The notes under the pieces were generated by a model. The model saw only the letters and a program-made list of their open reading frames with translations, did no database searches and was not told the origin of the DNA. From NCBI GenBank assembly GCA_018652955.1, contig JABIBA010000011.1, forward strand, positions 62,001 to 126,000: DNA of 64,000 nt, given 5' to 3'. The position numbers and the translations under genes are program-made. Below are positions 55,690 to 64,000 of the stretch, piece by piece; the stretch's first letter is position 1; the number at the start of each line of letters is the position of its first letter. This stretch comes from Candidatus Peribacter sp. GTDB lineage: Bacteria > Patescibacteriota > Gracilibacteria > Peribacterales > Peribacteraceae.

Positions 55690-56301
55690 ATGAAAAAACT
55701 CTGCACCACTACATTACTATCTATCCTCGTCGGTTCAATTGCCGGTATCGCTTCATCGTATGTGTATTTAAACATGCGTACCCCTAGCCAAGATGAGCTA
55801 ATTCGGGATTTCTATAGAATAGAAGTTGCAGCTAATGTAAGCCCTCATCATCTACGCAAAGCAATGACAAAAGGGAACACTAATGATTTCGTACTTGTAG
55901 ATCTAAGAAGCCCTGAGGAATACGAGAGAGAACACATCGCAGGTGCTATTAGCATCTGGGCATATAAAGACCCAGAGCACTCAGCATATAACGAGGTTGA
56001 TAGAATCGTTTCTGCGTTTAAAGCTCTACCGCAGGATAAAGATATAATTGTGTACTGCTACTCTATCCCCTGTATGACAGGAAGAAAGATGGGGAATGTC
56101 CTCGCAGAGAATGATGTGTACGTAAAACTTCTAGGTGTTGGATGGAACGAGTGGCGTCACTTTTGGACTTTGTGGAATCACGAACATGAATGGGATACAT
56201 TCCTAGTCGAAGATTATGTCGTCTCAGGGTCTGAGCCTGGCACAGCAAAATTGGATCCCGATTACATCCCTCCGTGCATCGAAGGAGTGTTTGATTGTTA
56301 G
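55690..56301 (+). CDS. Exported rhodanese-domain protein
   Basis: 203 aa. N-terminal signal or anchor (TTLLSILVGSIAGIASSYVYL), then a rhodanese domain with VLVDLRSPEEYEREHIAGAISI and active-site loop VYCYSIPCMTGRKMG. Rhodaneses transfer sulfane sulfur or act as phosphatase-like/regulatory modules; outside location suggests an envelope redox role. Two cysteines in the loop leave the catalytic one open. TGA-TATACT (55678-55683) ends six bases before the ATG. Confidence 0.85.
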   Translation: MKKLCTTTLLSILVGSIAGIASSYVYLNMRTPSQDELIRDFYRIEVAANVSPHHLRKAMTKGNTNDFVLVDLRSPEEYEREHIAGAISIWAYKDPEHSAYNEVDRIVSAFKALPQDKDIIVYCYSIPCMTGRKMGNVLAENDVYVKLLGVGWNEWRHFWTLWNHEHEWDTFLVEDYVVSGSEPGTAKLDPDYIPPCIEGVFDC

Positions 56302-56440
56302 TGGTTTTTAGCAATTTTTGATGGTTTCTTAGAAACAGATCGTTTTCACTGTTTTCTCAAACTGTTTATTGAACAATTTATTAGTTCAGACTTTTTGGCT
56401 AACTGTAGGACTAAACTTGATATGTATACAATAAAGTGTA

Positions 56441-56469
56441 TTGAGTAAATATGTAAATTTTGCTATACT
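56441..56469 (+). promoter_or_regulatory. Sigma-70-type promoter without a downstream ORF
   Basis: TTGAGT (56441-56446) and TATACT (56464-56469) are 17 bases apart, with TGC before the -10. Predicted start near 56475. No protein frame of useful length follows before the hairpin at 56517-56560. Confidence 0.6.
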
Positions 56470-56474
56470 TATGT

Positions 56475-56560
56475 TGTCAGTTGGTTCGGGAGCTTGCTCT
56501 TAAATCATTCTGGCCAAAAATAAAATCGTCCGCGACTTATATCAACGGCGGTTTTATTTT
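56475..56560 (+). ncRNA. Small-RNA candidate
   Basis: About 86 nt between a good promoter and a long terminator-like hairpin. The body contains GAGCTTGCTC, a small hairpin, and no ORF. I match no known RNA family. It might alternatively be a leader for nothing coded in this window, because the hairpin stops transcription before the convergent gene at 56563. Confidence 0.5.
56517..56560. terminator. Bidirectional hairpin terminator
   Basis: AAAATAAAATCGTCCG (56517-56532) pairs with CGGCGGTTTTATTTT (56546-56560), giving A-rich and U-rich flanks on both strands. It serves the small-RNA candidate and the reverse-strand GT-C gene ending at 56563. Confidence 0.75.
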
Positions 56561-56562
56561 AT

Positions 56563-58383
56563 CTATTCGCCTTTTGCTTTCGCTCGTATTTGCTCCACAA
56601 GATCTTCATTTATAGAAAGACCCGAGTAGCCTGCTTTGCTCTTCGCGGTTTTCAAATACTTCCACGCTTCGTCCCATCTCCCCTGCTCCATACGCAGCTT
56701 CATAAGACCGAGATAGATAGAGAAGTTCTGCGGCTGCACTGCCATAGCTTCTCCAAGTAAGACTTCTGCTTCATCGTACGCCTGTACAGCTGTGTAGAGC
56801 TTTGCCAAGTAGAGTCGCGGCTTTACGCCGTCTGGTCGTATGCGAATCATGCTATTGAGCTCTTCCTGCATCTGCTGAAAGTATTGCTGACCCATCTCTT
56901 CGGGGAGCTGCTGAGTTTCTAATGTCTTTGGAGTAATAGTAGAGATCTGATCTCCTGAAGAGATTTTTCTATACACGGCAGCCCAATCATCCAGATATAC
57001 CAATGCCCAATCAGGATGCTCATCAAGAAGATCGGTATACGGCAGCGGATCCATCTGTGCTTGTGGAGCGTAATAGATGACTGCGCTCATAAAGTTATAC
57101 TCTTGGTCTAATGCATCCCAGAGTGGTCTGTCCATTCCTGCATTTACTGCACGGAGAATGTAGTCGTATCCGTAATCGATATTGCGACCATCCAAGAAGA
57201 CTTGATGATCTCTAAAGAGTAATTCCCCTCCTGCATTGTAGTTATTGAACATGTTTCCTCCGAAGTGTTCGCTGTGTAGATAGTTTGACGCTCCACGCAT
57301 TGGCTCGAAGACACCAAAGCCATAGAGGTTATCGTTTCTGTTGATGTCGTACGCACGAACATGGGTGTAGCTCCCTAGGCAGAAGATAGCGACGAGCAAC
57401 GTAGCAGGAAATAGTATGCGTTTTGACTGTAGACTCTCGAGTGTACTGTTCCATCTCGATATATATCGCAGCTGATAAATCGTAAGCGTAAGCGCTGCGA
57501 TAATAAACAATACCTCATGACGCTGCGCAGTACGCGAGAGGTACCCAATGCCGAGGAGAACAAGCAATGAGAAGATGATATTACGACGTCCAAACCAAAT
57601 AGAAACCGCTCCTGAAAGCCAGAAGATTCCTGTGTGCTTGATATACCACCCCCATGGACCTGGCTTCCACTCTTCTATCAGTCCTGCGGACTTCTCTGTA
57701 AACAGATCTATAAGATAGGAGATATTTGCAAAGCCTCCCGGCGCAAAGAACGGTGCTATAAGCACCATGATAAGACAAAGAGTTAGTGGGCGCACATTCG
57801 ACTTATTGAAGATCTCTTGCGCAAACAATGCTCCGAAGATTGCAATTCCTATAAGGGATGCCGCTCCATGTAGATTGCTCCATACAATCAGTAACGCAGG
57901 AATTGCTATCAAAATGCCTCTCCGTCTTTTTTTATTCTCCTCTAAGTATCCAATACAAAAGAAGAGCACGAGGCTAAAAAGCGCAAACGTAAACAGCTGT
58001 GGACGGTCTGTGAGTGCAGGTCGTGCATTGGCTAAGGCAAGAACTACAAGAGCGCTATTGATCCAGTAATTTTTGCGATGCAACTGCAGAGAAACACCAA
58101 ATGCAATCGCGATCAATATGAAGCGCAGCAGTGTGACTCCTGCCCATCCGCCCGTATCGTAAAATATCGACATAATGACTTGGGCAAGCCATTCGTGTGT
58201 TGCGAGATAGGCTTCTCCAATGCGCGTATAGGAAAATGGATCAGTAGAGATCCAGCCAGATTCCCTAAGCAACTGTCCTGCTTTTATGTGCCACCAAAAA
58301 TCTGAGTTTCCCACCTTAAAGGCACACACATAGAACGCAAGCCCGAGGCAAAGTATTGGGAACGCAAATCGTATTGCTTTCAT
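56563..58383 (-). CDS. GT-C-like membrane protein with C-terminal TPR
   Basis: 606 aa from the ATG at 58383 (MKAIRFAFPILCLG). About ten helices; the first loop has SDFWWHIKAGQLLRESGWISTDPFSYT, conserved in a bacterial GT-C-like family that begins with WWHIKAG. A large outside domain follows and the last 100 residues form TPR helices (LAKLYTAVQAYDEAEVLLGEA). Substrate unknown; it fits the surface-glycan theme. TGC-TATTCT ends six bases before the ATG. Confidence 0.75.
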   Translation of the reverse strand: MKAIRFAFPILCLGLAFYVCAFKVGNSDFWWHIKAGQLLRESGWISTDPFSYTRIGEAYLATHEWLAQVIMSIFYDTGGWAGVTLLRFILIAIAFGVSLQLHRKNYWINSALVVLALANARPALTDRPQLFTFALFSLVLFFCIGYLEENKKRRRGILIAIPALLIVWSNLHGAASLIGIAIFGALFAQEIFNKSNVRPLTLCLIMVLIAPFFAPGGFANISYLIDLFTEKSAGLIEEWKPGPWGWYIKHTGIFWLSGAVSIWFGRRNIIFSLLVLLGIGYLSRTAQRHEVLFIIAALTLTIYQLRYISRWNSTLESLQSKRILFPATLLVAIFCLGSYTHVRAYDINRNDNLYGFGVFEPMRGASNYLHSEHFGGNMFNNYNAGGELLFRDHQVFLDGRNIDYGYDYILRAVNAGMDRPLWDALDQEYNFMSAVIYYAPQAQMDPLPYTDLLDEHPDWALVYLDDWAAVYRKISSGDQISTITPKTLETQQLPEEMGQQYFQQMQEELNSMIRIRPDGVKPRLYLAKLYTAVQAYDEAEVLLGEAMAVQPQNFSIYLGLMKLRMEQGRWDEAWKYLKTAKSKAGYSGLSINEDLVEQIRAKAKGE

Positions 58384-58389
58384 ACTGTC

Positions 58390-58395
58390 AGAATA
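58390..58395 (-). promoter_or_regulatory. Extended -10 box deciding the GT-C/TPR start at 58383
   Basis: Reverse-strand TGC-TATTCT, six bases before the ATG; the open frame upstream is therefore untranslated. Confidence 0.58.
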
Positions 58396-58429
58396 GCATA
58401 TACACTGTACGCAACCTTCCCATCTTCGT

Positions 58430-58900
58430 ATGAATCGTCTGAAATCTTTTAGTGGTGCCGTGCTTGCACTTTCTCTCTTTGCCTCCAGTAGTGCAGTAGT
58501 ATTTGCTGATGAGCAAGAACAAGATATTCCAAATAGTAGGCTCGAAAGGCTTAATGCACGTAATGCAAAGATTCGCGGACGTGTGGTGCGCAATAGTAAA
58601 TCCCAAAGAGCAGATTTTGGATTTGGAGCGAGGCGAGCAGGTCTCAATGATATTCGAGAGACACAAAGCCAGCGTCGCAAGACACAAAGCGAATACCGAC
58701 GAGTAGTTAGGAGGCCTTCTCTAAGAGCTCTTCACTCAAACCCTGTAAGCAGAAGCCGAGCAGGTCGTTACGAATCTGGAGATCGGTATGAAAACAGGCT
58801 AAAAAAAGGTCTCTCTGTTTGTTCCGAGCGACATGTCGGCCGCTACGAGCGCAATAACTGCATCCGTAAATTTACGAGAGGTACACGTACGTTTGAATAA
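58430..58900 (+). CDS. Small exported basic protein with C-x12-C-I motif
   Basis: 156 aa. Signal peptide of about 26 residues ending VVFA, mature part very rich in Arg and Ser. The C-terminus has SVCSERHVGRYERNNCIRKF: cysteines 12 residues apart, the second followed by Ile, as in the protein at 30065. No family is recognised. Ends three bases before the convergent purB stop. Confidence 0.62.
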   Translation: MNRLKSFSGAVLALSLFASSSAVVFADEQEQDIPNSRLERLNARNAKIRGRVVRNSKSQRADFGFGARRAGLNDIRETQSQRRKTQSEYRRVVRRPSLRALHSNPVSRSRAGRYESGDRYENRLKKGLSVCSERHVGRYERNNCIRKFTRGTRTFE

Positions 58901-58903
58901 GCA

Positions 58904-60211
58904 TTAGCAAAGCTTTCTCAGTGTCTTCTTGTCCTCCTCTGGGATCTTAAGCTTCTCGATGAAGTTCTTCATGTCTTCTATAGAAACAGACTCTCCACGT
59001 GTCACTGCTTTGAGTTTTTCATACGCGTTACTCACTCCGTTTTTACGAAGCACTGTTTGAATCGCTTCTGCTAAAAGTTCTGGGTGAGCATCTAACTCTT
59101 GTTGTATAACTTTTTTATTCACTGATAGCTTACTCAGTCCTTTGCGAAGGGAAGCTAAAGCCAAAAGATTGTAACCGAATGCCGTTCCAATAGAACGCTG
59201 CACTGTGGAATCTGATAGATCTCGTTGTAGTCTGCTGATCGGTAACTTTTCTGCGAAGTGACTAAATAATGCACTGGAGAGACCAAAGTTTCCTTCAGCG
59301 TTTTCGAAGTCGATTGGGTTTACCTTGTGTGGCATCGTTGAGGAACCTACTTCTCCTTTGATGAGCTTTTGACCAAACACACCACGAGAGATGTAGTGCC
59401 AAATGTCTCGGGACAAATCTATACCGATCGTATTGATACGGAACTCTATGTGACTCAGCTGCGCAAGGTCATCATGCGGGTTAATTTGTGTAGTGTTAGC
59501 CAAAGGATCTAATCCTAAACTTTTCATAAACTTCGCGCCAAAGGCCTCCCATTTGATTTTAGGATAGGCCGCTTTTTGTGCGCTGTAGTTTCCTACTGCA
59601 GATCCGAACTTACCAGACATCGTAAATTTCTTGAGCTGGTCTAACTGTCTGTTGAGCCTATCAACAAATACCATCATCTCTTTACCGAGTGTTGTTGGTG
59701 TAGCCGGTTGTCCGTGTGTAAGGCTAAGAAGTTTTATGGACTTGTTGGTTGCGGCAATTTTTTTGAGATCAGCGATAGTACTTGTAGTTGCTGGAATCAT
59801 CACATCTTTGAGTGCTCTGCTTATCATTAAGCCATAACTTAGGTTGTTTACATCTTCTGATGTTAGCCCGAAGTGAATGAACTCCGTGTATTTTTTAAGA
59901 CCTTTGATCTTCGCGACTTTCTTTTTAAGGAAGTATTCGACTGCTTTTACATCGTGGTTTGTCGTCTTCTCTATTGTCTTGATTGCTGCTGCGTCTTTAT
60001 CATCAAAGTTATGGATGAGATTACACAGAATTTTTTTCTGTGGCATCGATAACTTTGGAAAATCGCTATTCGGCAAAAGATCACTCAACTGCATAAAATA
60101 TCGAATCTCTACTTCGAGTCGAGATTTATTAAGTGCTTCTTCAGAAAAGTACGTCGCCAACGCTTCGACTTTTGCTCTGTATCTGCCATCAAGTGGTGAG
60201 AGAGCCTGCAT
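58904..60211 (-). CDS. purB: Adenylosuccinate lyase
   Basis: 435 aa from the ATG at 60211 (MQALSPLDGRYRAKVEALA). The lyase signature GSSTMPHKVNPIDFEN is intact, and the opening matches the E. coli-type PurB. It acts twice in purine synthesis, releasing fumarate from SAICAR and from adenylosuccinate. No other purine genes are in the window. TATACT (60220-60225) ends eight bases before the ATG. Confidence 0.96.
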   Translation of the reverse strand: MQALSPLDGRYRAKVEALATYFSEEALNKSRLEVEIRYFMQLSDLLPNSDFPKLSMPQKKILCNLIHNFDDKDAAAIKTIEKTTNHDVKAVEYFLKKKVAKIKGLKKYTEFIHFGLTSEDVNNLSYGLMISRALKDVMIPATTSTIADLKKIAATNKSIKLLSLTHGQPATPTTLGKEMMVFVDRLNRQLDQLKKFTMSGKFGSAVGNYSAQKAAYPKIKWEAFGAKFMKSLGLDPLANTTQINPHDDLAQLSHIEFRINTIGIDLSRDIWHYISRGVFGQKLIKGEVGSSTMPHKVNPIDFENAEGNFGLSSALFSHFAEKLPISRLQRDLSDSTVQRSIGTAFGYNLLALASLRKGLSKLSVNKKVIQQELDAHPELLAEAIQTVLRKNGVSNAYEKLKAVTRGESVSIEDMKNFIEKLKIPEEDKKTLRKLC

Positions 60212-60275
60212 TGGCAATGAGTATATCGGAAAATTACCGAAAATACCATAGGAGTAGAATCCTGATATTTGGCTT

Positions 60276-62138
60276 CTATTTGCGCTTCTTCGCCTTCTTG
60301 CCTGTAAATATTTCCACGAACTCATCTTTGTCCATGGTCTCGGTCTTTAGAAGAGTTTTAGTGATGGATTCAAGTTTAGTCTTGTGCTTCTTCAGCATTC
60401 CGAGCGCTCGTGTGTACTGCTTATTGATGGTATCGCGGACGAAGTCATCGATGTTGCGTGCCTGCTCTTCACTGTAGTTTCTAGCGGTTGATGGATCCAC
60501 TCCCTGGAACATGCTCCCCTGCTTTTCTCCGTACGTTACAAGGCCGAGATCATCATCTCCCATTCCATAACGCATTGCCATGTTTCTCGCGATTGCAGAT
60601 GCACGTTCGAGGTCGTTACTTGCTCCTGTTGTGATCTCTTTAAAGATAAGCTCTTCTGCAGCGCGTCCTCCGAGGAGTCCACAGATTTCATCGAGGAACT
60701 TCTGCTTACTGGTAGTAAACTGATCTTCCTGTGGCAAGAACCATGTCACTCCAAGTGCGTTACCACGAGAGACAATAGAGATCTTGTGCAACGCATCGCT
60801 TTCTGGACATAGATGCCCGACGATTGCGTGGCCCACCTCGTGATACGCCGTGATGCGTACTTCTTTCTCAGAAAGTTTGCGACTACGCTTCTCTGGTCCC
60901 AGTGCTACTTTTTCTACCGCGTTATCAATATCTTTCTGGCTGACCGTCTTATTTTTACCCTTAGCAGCAAAGATTGCCGCTTCGTTCATAATGTTTTCGA
61001 GATCTGCACCTGCAAGACCTACCGTTTTTTGTGCGATCACATTGAGGTTAATATTTTTACCCATCTTCTTATTCTTCGTGTGTACTTCAAGGATCTTCTC
61101 GCGAGCTTCGAGGTCTGGCTTGTCGATAAAGATACGGCGATCGAAACGACCTGGGCGCAGCAAGGCTTGGTCTAGTACATCTGGGCGGTTTGTCGCAGCG
61201 ATGACAATAACATTTGTCTCCTGCTCAAATCCATCCATCTCCGTAAGAATCTGGTTGAGTGTTTGTTCGCGTTCGTCGTGTCCTCCTCCAAATCCAGCTC
61301 CTCCACGTTGGCGACCTACGGCATCAATCTCATCAATAAAGATGATACATGGTGAGTTGCGCTTTGCTTTTGCAAACAAATCTCGTACACGGCTAGCACC
61401 TACTCCTACAAACATCTCTACAAACTCCGAACCAGCTATAGAGAAGAATGGCACACCTGCCTCTCCGGCAACGGCACGAGCAAGCAATGTTTTACCAGTT
61501 CCAGGCTGTCCAACAAGTAACACTCCTTTAGGAATCTTCGCCCCAATAACCGTATACTTCTTCGGATTCTTTAAGAAGTCCACAACCTCAACCAGCTCCT
61601 CTTTAGACTCTTCCATACCAGCAACATCTTTAAAGCGTGTCTTTACTTGGGTAGCATCCGCTACTTTTGCGCGAGATTTTCCAAAGGACATCGCCGTAGA
61701 CTGACTACGTGCAATACCGCGGAATAGCCAGATGAGACCGAATATTACAAGAAGCAAGAAAAGGAGATCTGGCAAAATTGCGACAAGCATGTTCTGCGCC
61801 TCTCGGTTTTCTACTTCTACTACTGTTGCATTACTTGGGTCATTCCATCCAAGTTGAGAGACCGTGTCACGACTCTCCTTATAAGACTGCAATACAGCAC
61901 CCGTAACTGTCTCAACAAATACCTTGTTATCGCGCACAGAAATCTTGCTGAATTTTCCTTCACTGTAGCCACGCGTAATCTGACTAATACTCACCTCTGG
62001 CGCATCGGCAAACTTCTTATCAGAAGAACGCTGAGGGTTAGTAAGCGATACTAAAGACATCGCAATAAGTGTCCCAAAAAGAAGGATACTTATGAGCCAA
62101 CTTTTATTCTTCGGTTGTCGAGATTTTGTAGCAGCCAT
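60276..62138 (-). CDS. ftsH: ATP-dependent zinc metalloprotease FtsH
   Basis: 620 aa, standard size. TM helices at about 14-31 and 120-140, AAA module with Walker A GQPGTGKT (210-217), Walker [13 protein letters not shown], second region of homology [20 protein letters not shown], and zinc motif HEVGH (433-437). Degrades membrane and regulatory proteins. TATTCT ends eight bases before the ATG. Confidence 0.97.
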   Translation of the reverse strand: MAATKSRQPKNKSWLISILLFGTLIAMSLVSLTNPQRSSDKKFADAPEVSISQITRGYSEGKFSKISVRDNKVFVETVTGAVLQSYKESRDTVSQLGWNDPSNATVVEVENREAQNMLVAILPDLLFLLLVIFGLIWLFRGIARSQSTAMSFGKSRAKVADATQVKTRFKDVAGMEESKEELVEVVDFLKNPKKYTVIGAKIPKGVLLVGQPGTGKTLLARAVAGEAGVPFFSIAGSEFVEMFVGVGASRVRDLFAKAKRNSPCIIFIDEIDAVGRQRGGAGFGGGHDEREQTLNQILTEMDGFEQETNVIVIAATNRPDVLDQALLRPGRFDRRIFIDKPDLEAREKILEVHTKNKKMGKNINLNVIAQKTVGLAGADLENIMNEAAIFAAKGKNKTVSQKDIDNAVEKVALGPEKRSRKLSEKEVRITAYHEVGHAIVGHLCPESDALHKISIVSRGNALGVTWFLPQEDQFTTSKQKFLDEICGLLGGRAAEELIFKEITTGASNDLERASAIARNMAMRYGMGDDDLGLVTYGEKQGSMFQGVDPSTARNYSEEQARNIDDFVRDTINKQYTRALGMLKKHKTKLESITKTLLKTETMDKDEFVEIFTGKKAKKRK

Positions 62139-62214
62139 GGATCAGTAGAATAGCGACATCAATAGCGCTCGTCATGTTTTTCTTTAGAGAAAGTTTCCGC
62201 TACACTCCCTACCA

Positions 62215-63762
62215 ATGTCGAACTTTTCTGGTGTCCCTAATTGGCTCAAATCTCAGCCCGTATTCCTAGGAATACTATTGACGGTTTTTGCCTTCTTTAC
62301 GTTCTTTTGGAGCTACACCAACCCACCGTACCTCTACTGGGACGAAAACTACCATATCGCATCTGCACAGAAGTATCTGAATGGCACATTCTTTATGGAG
62401 CCGCACCCACCACTAGCAAAAATGCTTATTGCTGCAGGTGAAGCGATCTTTGATGCAAATGAAGGAATGGATGATGAGTTTATTGGTACAGACTACGCAA
62501 AAGAGCTTCCTGGAGGGTTTTCATTTCAGGGATATCGGTTCTTCCCTGTTCTTCTTGGATGGTTGATTGCACCACTTCTGTATTTGATCTTCTTAATGAT
62601 CACCAGAAAATCGCTCTGGGCTTTTATACTGAGCTTCTTATATGTGTTTGATAATGCACTGGTAACCCATAGTAGAGCTGCGATGCTTGATAGTATCATG
62701 ATATTTTTCTGCGTAGCACTCATCGCACTGTACTTTTTGATACTGCACTATAAAGACCGTAAAAATGGCTTCCCGCTGTGTAGTTTGTTATTTGGTATTA
62801 TCTTTGGATGTGCCATGGCTACAAAGGCATTGGCACTTATTATGGTGCTTCTCTGGCCACTGCTCATCCTGCACCTTCGCACAGATTCTCCAAAGCTCTT
62901 TGCACTGCAAATTCCAAAGTTCAACGCACAGAAGATCAGCCAATTTTTTGTGCTCACTGTCGCTGGATTCCTTATTACCTACGTAGGTATTTGGCATCTG
63001 CACTTTAGTATGGGTAAAACGATAGTCGATTCTCTGCCAGATAATGGATACTACCAAGCGTCAGATGAATACAAAGCCCTTCTGGATGTAGGCCAAGTAA
63101 ACACTCCTCTCATGCTACGAGAGAACTTAAGCTTCTTACGGCACTACAGCAAAGGAGTGCCTGCACTGAATTTGTGTAAGTCTGATGAAAATGGTTCACC
63201 ATTTTACTTCTGGCCACTTGGAGGACGATCTATCAATTACCGATGGGAGACACCAGACGGCTCGTATTATCAGTATATTACCCTTCAGGCGAACCCTGCC
63301 GTATGGGGAGCTGCGTTGCTCGGCCTCTTCCTCGCCTTTGGGTTACTGGTAGGATCTGCAGTTATCTCTGGTGCTAAACCACTCAAATACAAAAACGAAT
63401 TGCTCATTTGGTGCGGGATGTGGGTCTCGTTTATGATCGCTGTCTCGATGATTGGCCGTGTGATGTACTTGTACCACTACTTTATTCCGCTCATCTTTAG
63501 CTTTATTATTTTGAGTTACGTTCTTCTGGAACTGAAGCAACTTGGCGCACTTAAGCTTACTGAAAGCAAAAAGAGTTGGATTGTACTGCTTCTTGGTGTT
63601 CTTATATTTGCAGGATTCCAGTTCTATCGACCACTGACATATTACGAACCTATCGATGATGCATCGTTTAAGAAACGCATGATTCTTCCGGTTTGGGACT
63701 TGCGATGTGTAAACTGCGAACGCGAAAGTAAGTTCGCTCTGCCAATCAGTGGTGGCAAATAA
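62215..63762 (+). CDS. Protein O-mannosyltransferase-like (PMT, GT39) membrane protein
   Basis: 515 aa with about ten helices. The first outside loop has YWDENYHIASAQKYLNGTFFMEPHPPLAKMLIAAGE, with acidic pair and HPPLAK as in PMT-family enzymes that move mannose from polyprenyl-phosphate-mannose to Ser/Thr of exported proteins. Later NYRWETPDGSYYQYITLQANPAVWG also fits. TACACT ends eight bases before the ATG. It is followed by another GT-C-like gene. Confidence 0.85.
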   Translation: MSNFSGVPNWLKSQPVFLGILLTVFAFFTFFWSYTNPPYLYWDENYHIASAQKYLNGTFFMEPHPPLAKMLIAAGEAIFDANEGMDDEFIGTDYAKELPGGFSFQGYRFFPVLLGWLIAPLLYLIFLMITRKSLWAFILSFLYVFDNALVTHSRAAMLDSIMIFFCVALIALYFLILHYKDRKNGFPLCSLLFGIIFGCAMATKALALIMVLLWPLLILHLRTDSPKLFALQIPKFNAQKISQFFVLTVAGFLITYVGIWHLHFSMGKTIVDSLPDNGYYQASDEYKALLDVGQVNTPLMLRENLSFLRHYSKGVPALNLCKSDENGSPFYFWPLGGRSINYRWETPDGSYYQYITLQANPAVWGAALLGLFLAFGLLVGSAVISGAKPLKYKNELLIWCGMWVSFMIAVSMIGRVMYLYHYFIPLIFSFIILSYVLLELKQLGALKLTESKKSWIVLLLGVLIFAGFQFYRPLTYYEPIDDASFKKRMILPVWDLRCVNCERESKFALPISGGK

Positions 63763-63836
63763 GAGTAACTCCCGTTACTATAGGGGCAACCCCTTCCTCT
63801 TTAGTCATAGAACGTTTCTTCCGTCTTCCGGGATTT

Positions 63837-64000
63837 TTGCGCAGAGTTGATGCGCTGTTTATTGTTCTCGTCGTCGCATTTGTTGTGCGATTTAGTGTGA
63901 GCTGGCACCCAGGATATGGCTTTGACATCGGTGTATATCAAGGTTGGGCACGAAGCGCTGTAGAGCTAGGGCTAGCGCAATCGTATGAAGAGCAGATCGG
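63837..64000 (+). CDS. GT-C glycosyltransferase-like protein, truncated by window end
   Basis: A reading frame open from about 63730 has no ATG; the TTG at 63837 (then RRVDALFIVLVVAFVVRFS) is the first usual start codon that gives a sensible N-terminus. It encodes one hydrophobic helix and then SWHPGYGFDIGVYQGWARSAVELG, resembling the FDIxVYxxWA loop of GT87/GT39-like mannosyltransferases. The true start is uncertain. It stands 74 bases after the PMT-like gene and runs past the window end. Confidence 0.55.
   Translation, partial: MRRVDALFIVLVVAFVVRFSVSWHPGYGFDIGVYQGWARSAVELGLAQSYEEQI

Noticed and set aside
60850-61704. Long forward-strand frame opposite ftsH (284 codons)
   Set aside because: Antisense shadow of the conserved AAA module; low-complexity translation and no start context.

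Overview
The window is bacterial and very gene-dense, with moderate G+C, short or absent intergenic gaps and the standard stop set (TGA ends several genes, so TGA is not recoded to glycine as in Gracilibacteria/SR1). A short alanyl-tRNA synthetase without its C-terminal domain, S-layer-homology proteins, PilT, many small secreted proteins and lipoproteins of unknown function, and a hypothetical protein of a type I associate with the candidate phyla radiation suggest Patescibacteria, perhaps near Peregrinibacteria. That placement is an inference from gene content; there is no rRNA in the window.

Layout. 1-4981: the C-terminal half of a RelA/SpoT-type protein fused to a ten-helix DMT/EamA-like membrane domain, a GNAT-like protein, an unknown protein and an M20 peptidase. 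5035-9375: isoleucyl-tRNA synthetase carrying two histidine-phosphatase domains inserted in its catalytic core. 9386-14365: holin-like protein, aquaporin, SLH protein, lipoprotein MsrA and an MsrQ-like haem membrane protein. 14428-14843: tmRNA. 15185-16308: STAS plus anti-sigma-like kinase. 16424-23901: short AlaRS, GT-C-type membrane proteins, Trm11-like methyltransferase and an HTTM operon. 23960-27900: tRNA-Asn with an antisense serine-recombinase remnant, an unknown protein and a taurine/nitrate-type ABC transporter; this looks like an integrated island. 27976-41424: RNA methyltransferases (RlmI-like, RlmN), lipoproteins and secreted proteins, a second HTTM pair, a structured mRNA leader, Ogt, a PiT-like permease, an O-antigen-ligase-like protein and a second SLH protein. 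41673-50424: aldehyde-dehydrogenase-like protein, sensor kinase with a calcium-loop insert, tRNA-Lys, PilT, a third HTTM pair (reverse strand), LigA and a response regulator. 50501-64000: TPR/GT-C membrane proteins, tRNA-Leu, a RimK-like ligase and a Cys-repeat membrane protein each flanked by short direct repeats, a rhodanese, a small-RNA candidate, PurB, FtsH and a PMT-like mannosyltransferase followed by a truncated GT-C protein.

Two themes run through the window. First, most genes at the head of a transcription unit have a TANNNT -10 box (often extended, TGN-TANNNT) ending only 6-9 bases before the start codon and no Shine-Dalgarno sequence, which points to leaderless mRNAs. Second, much of the coding capacity goes to the cell surface: SLH proteins, several GT-C glycosyltransferase-like proteins, an O-antigen-ligase-like protein, PilT and numerous exported small proteins. 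The strongest novelty candidates are the double phosphatase-IleRS, the RelA-DMT fusion, the leaderless promoter grammar (including one palindromic divergent promoter), the three HTTM gene pairs, the small-RNA candidate at 56475-56560 and the leader at 33903-34021.
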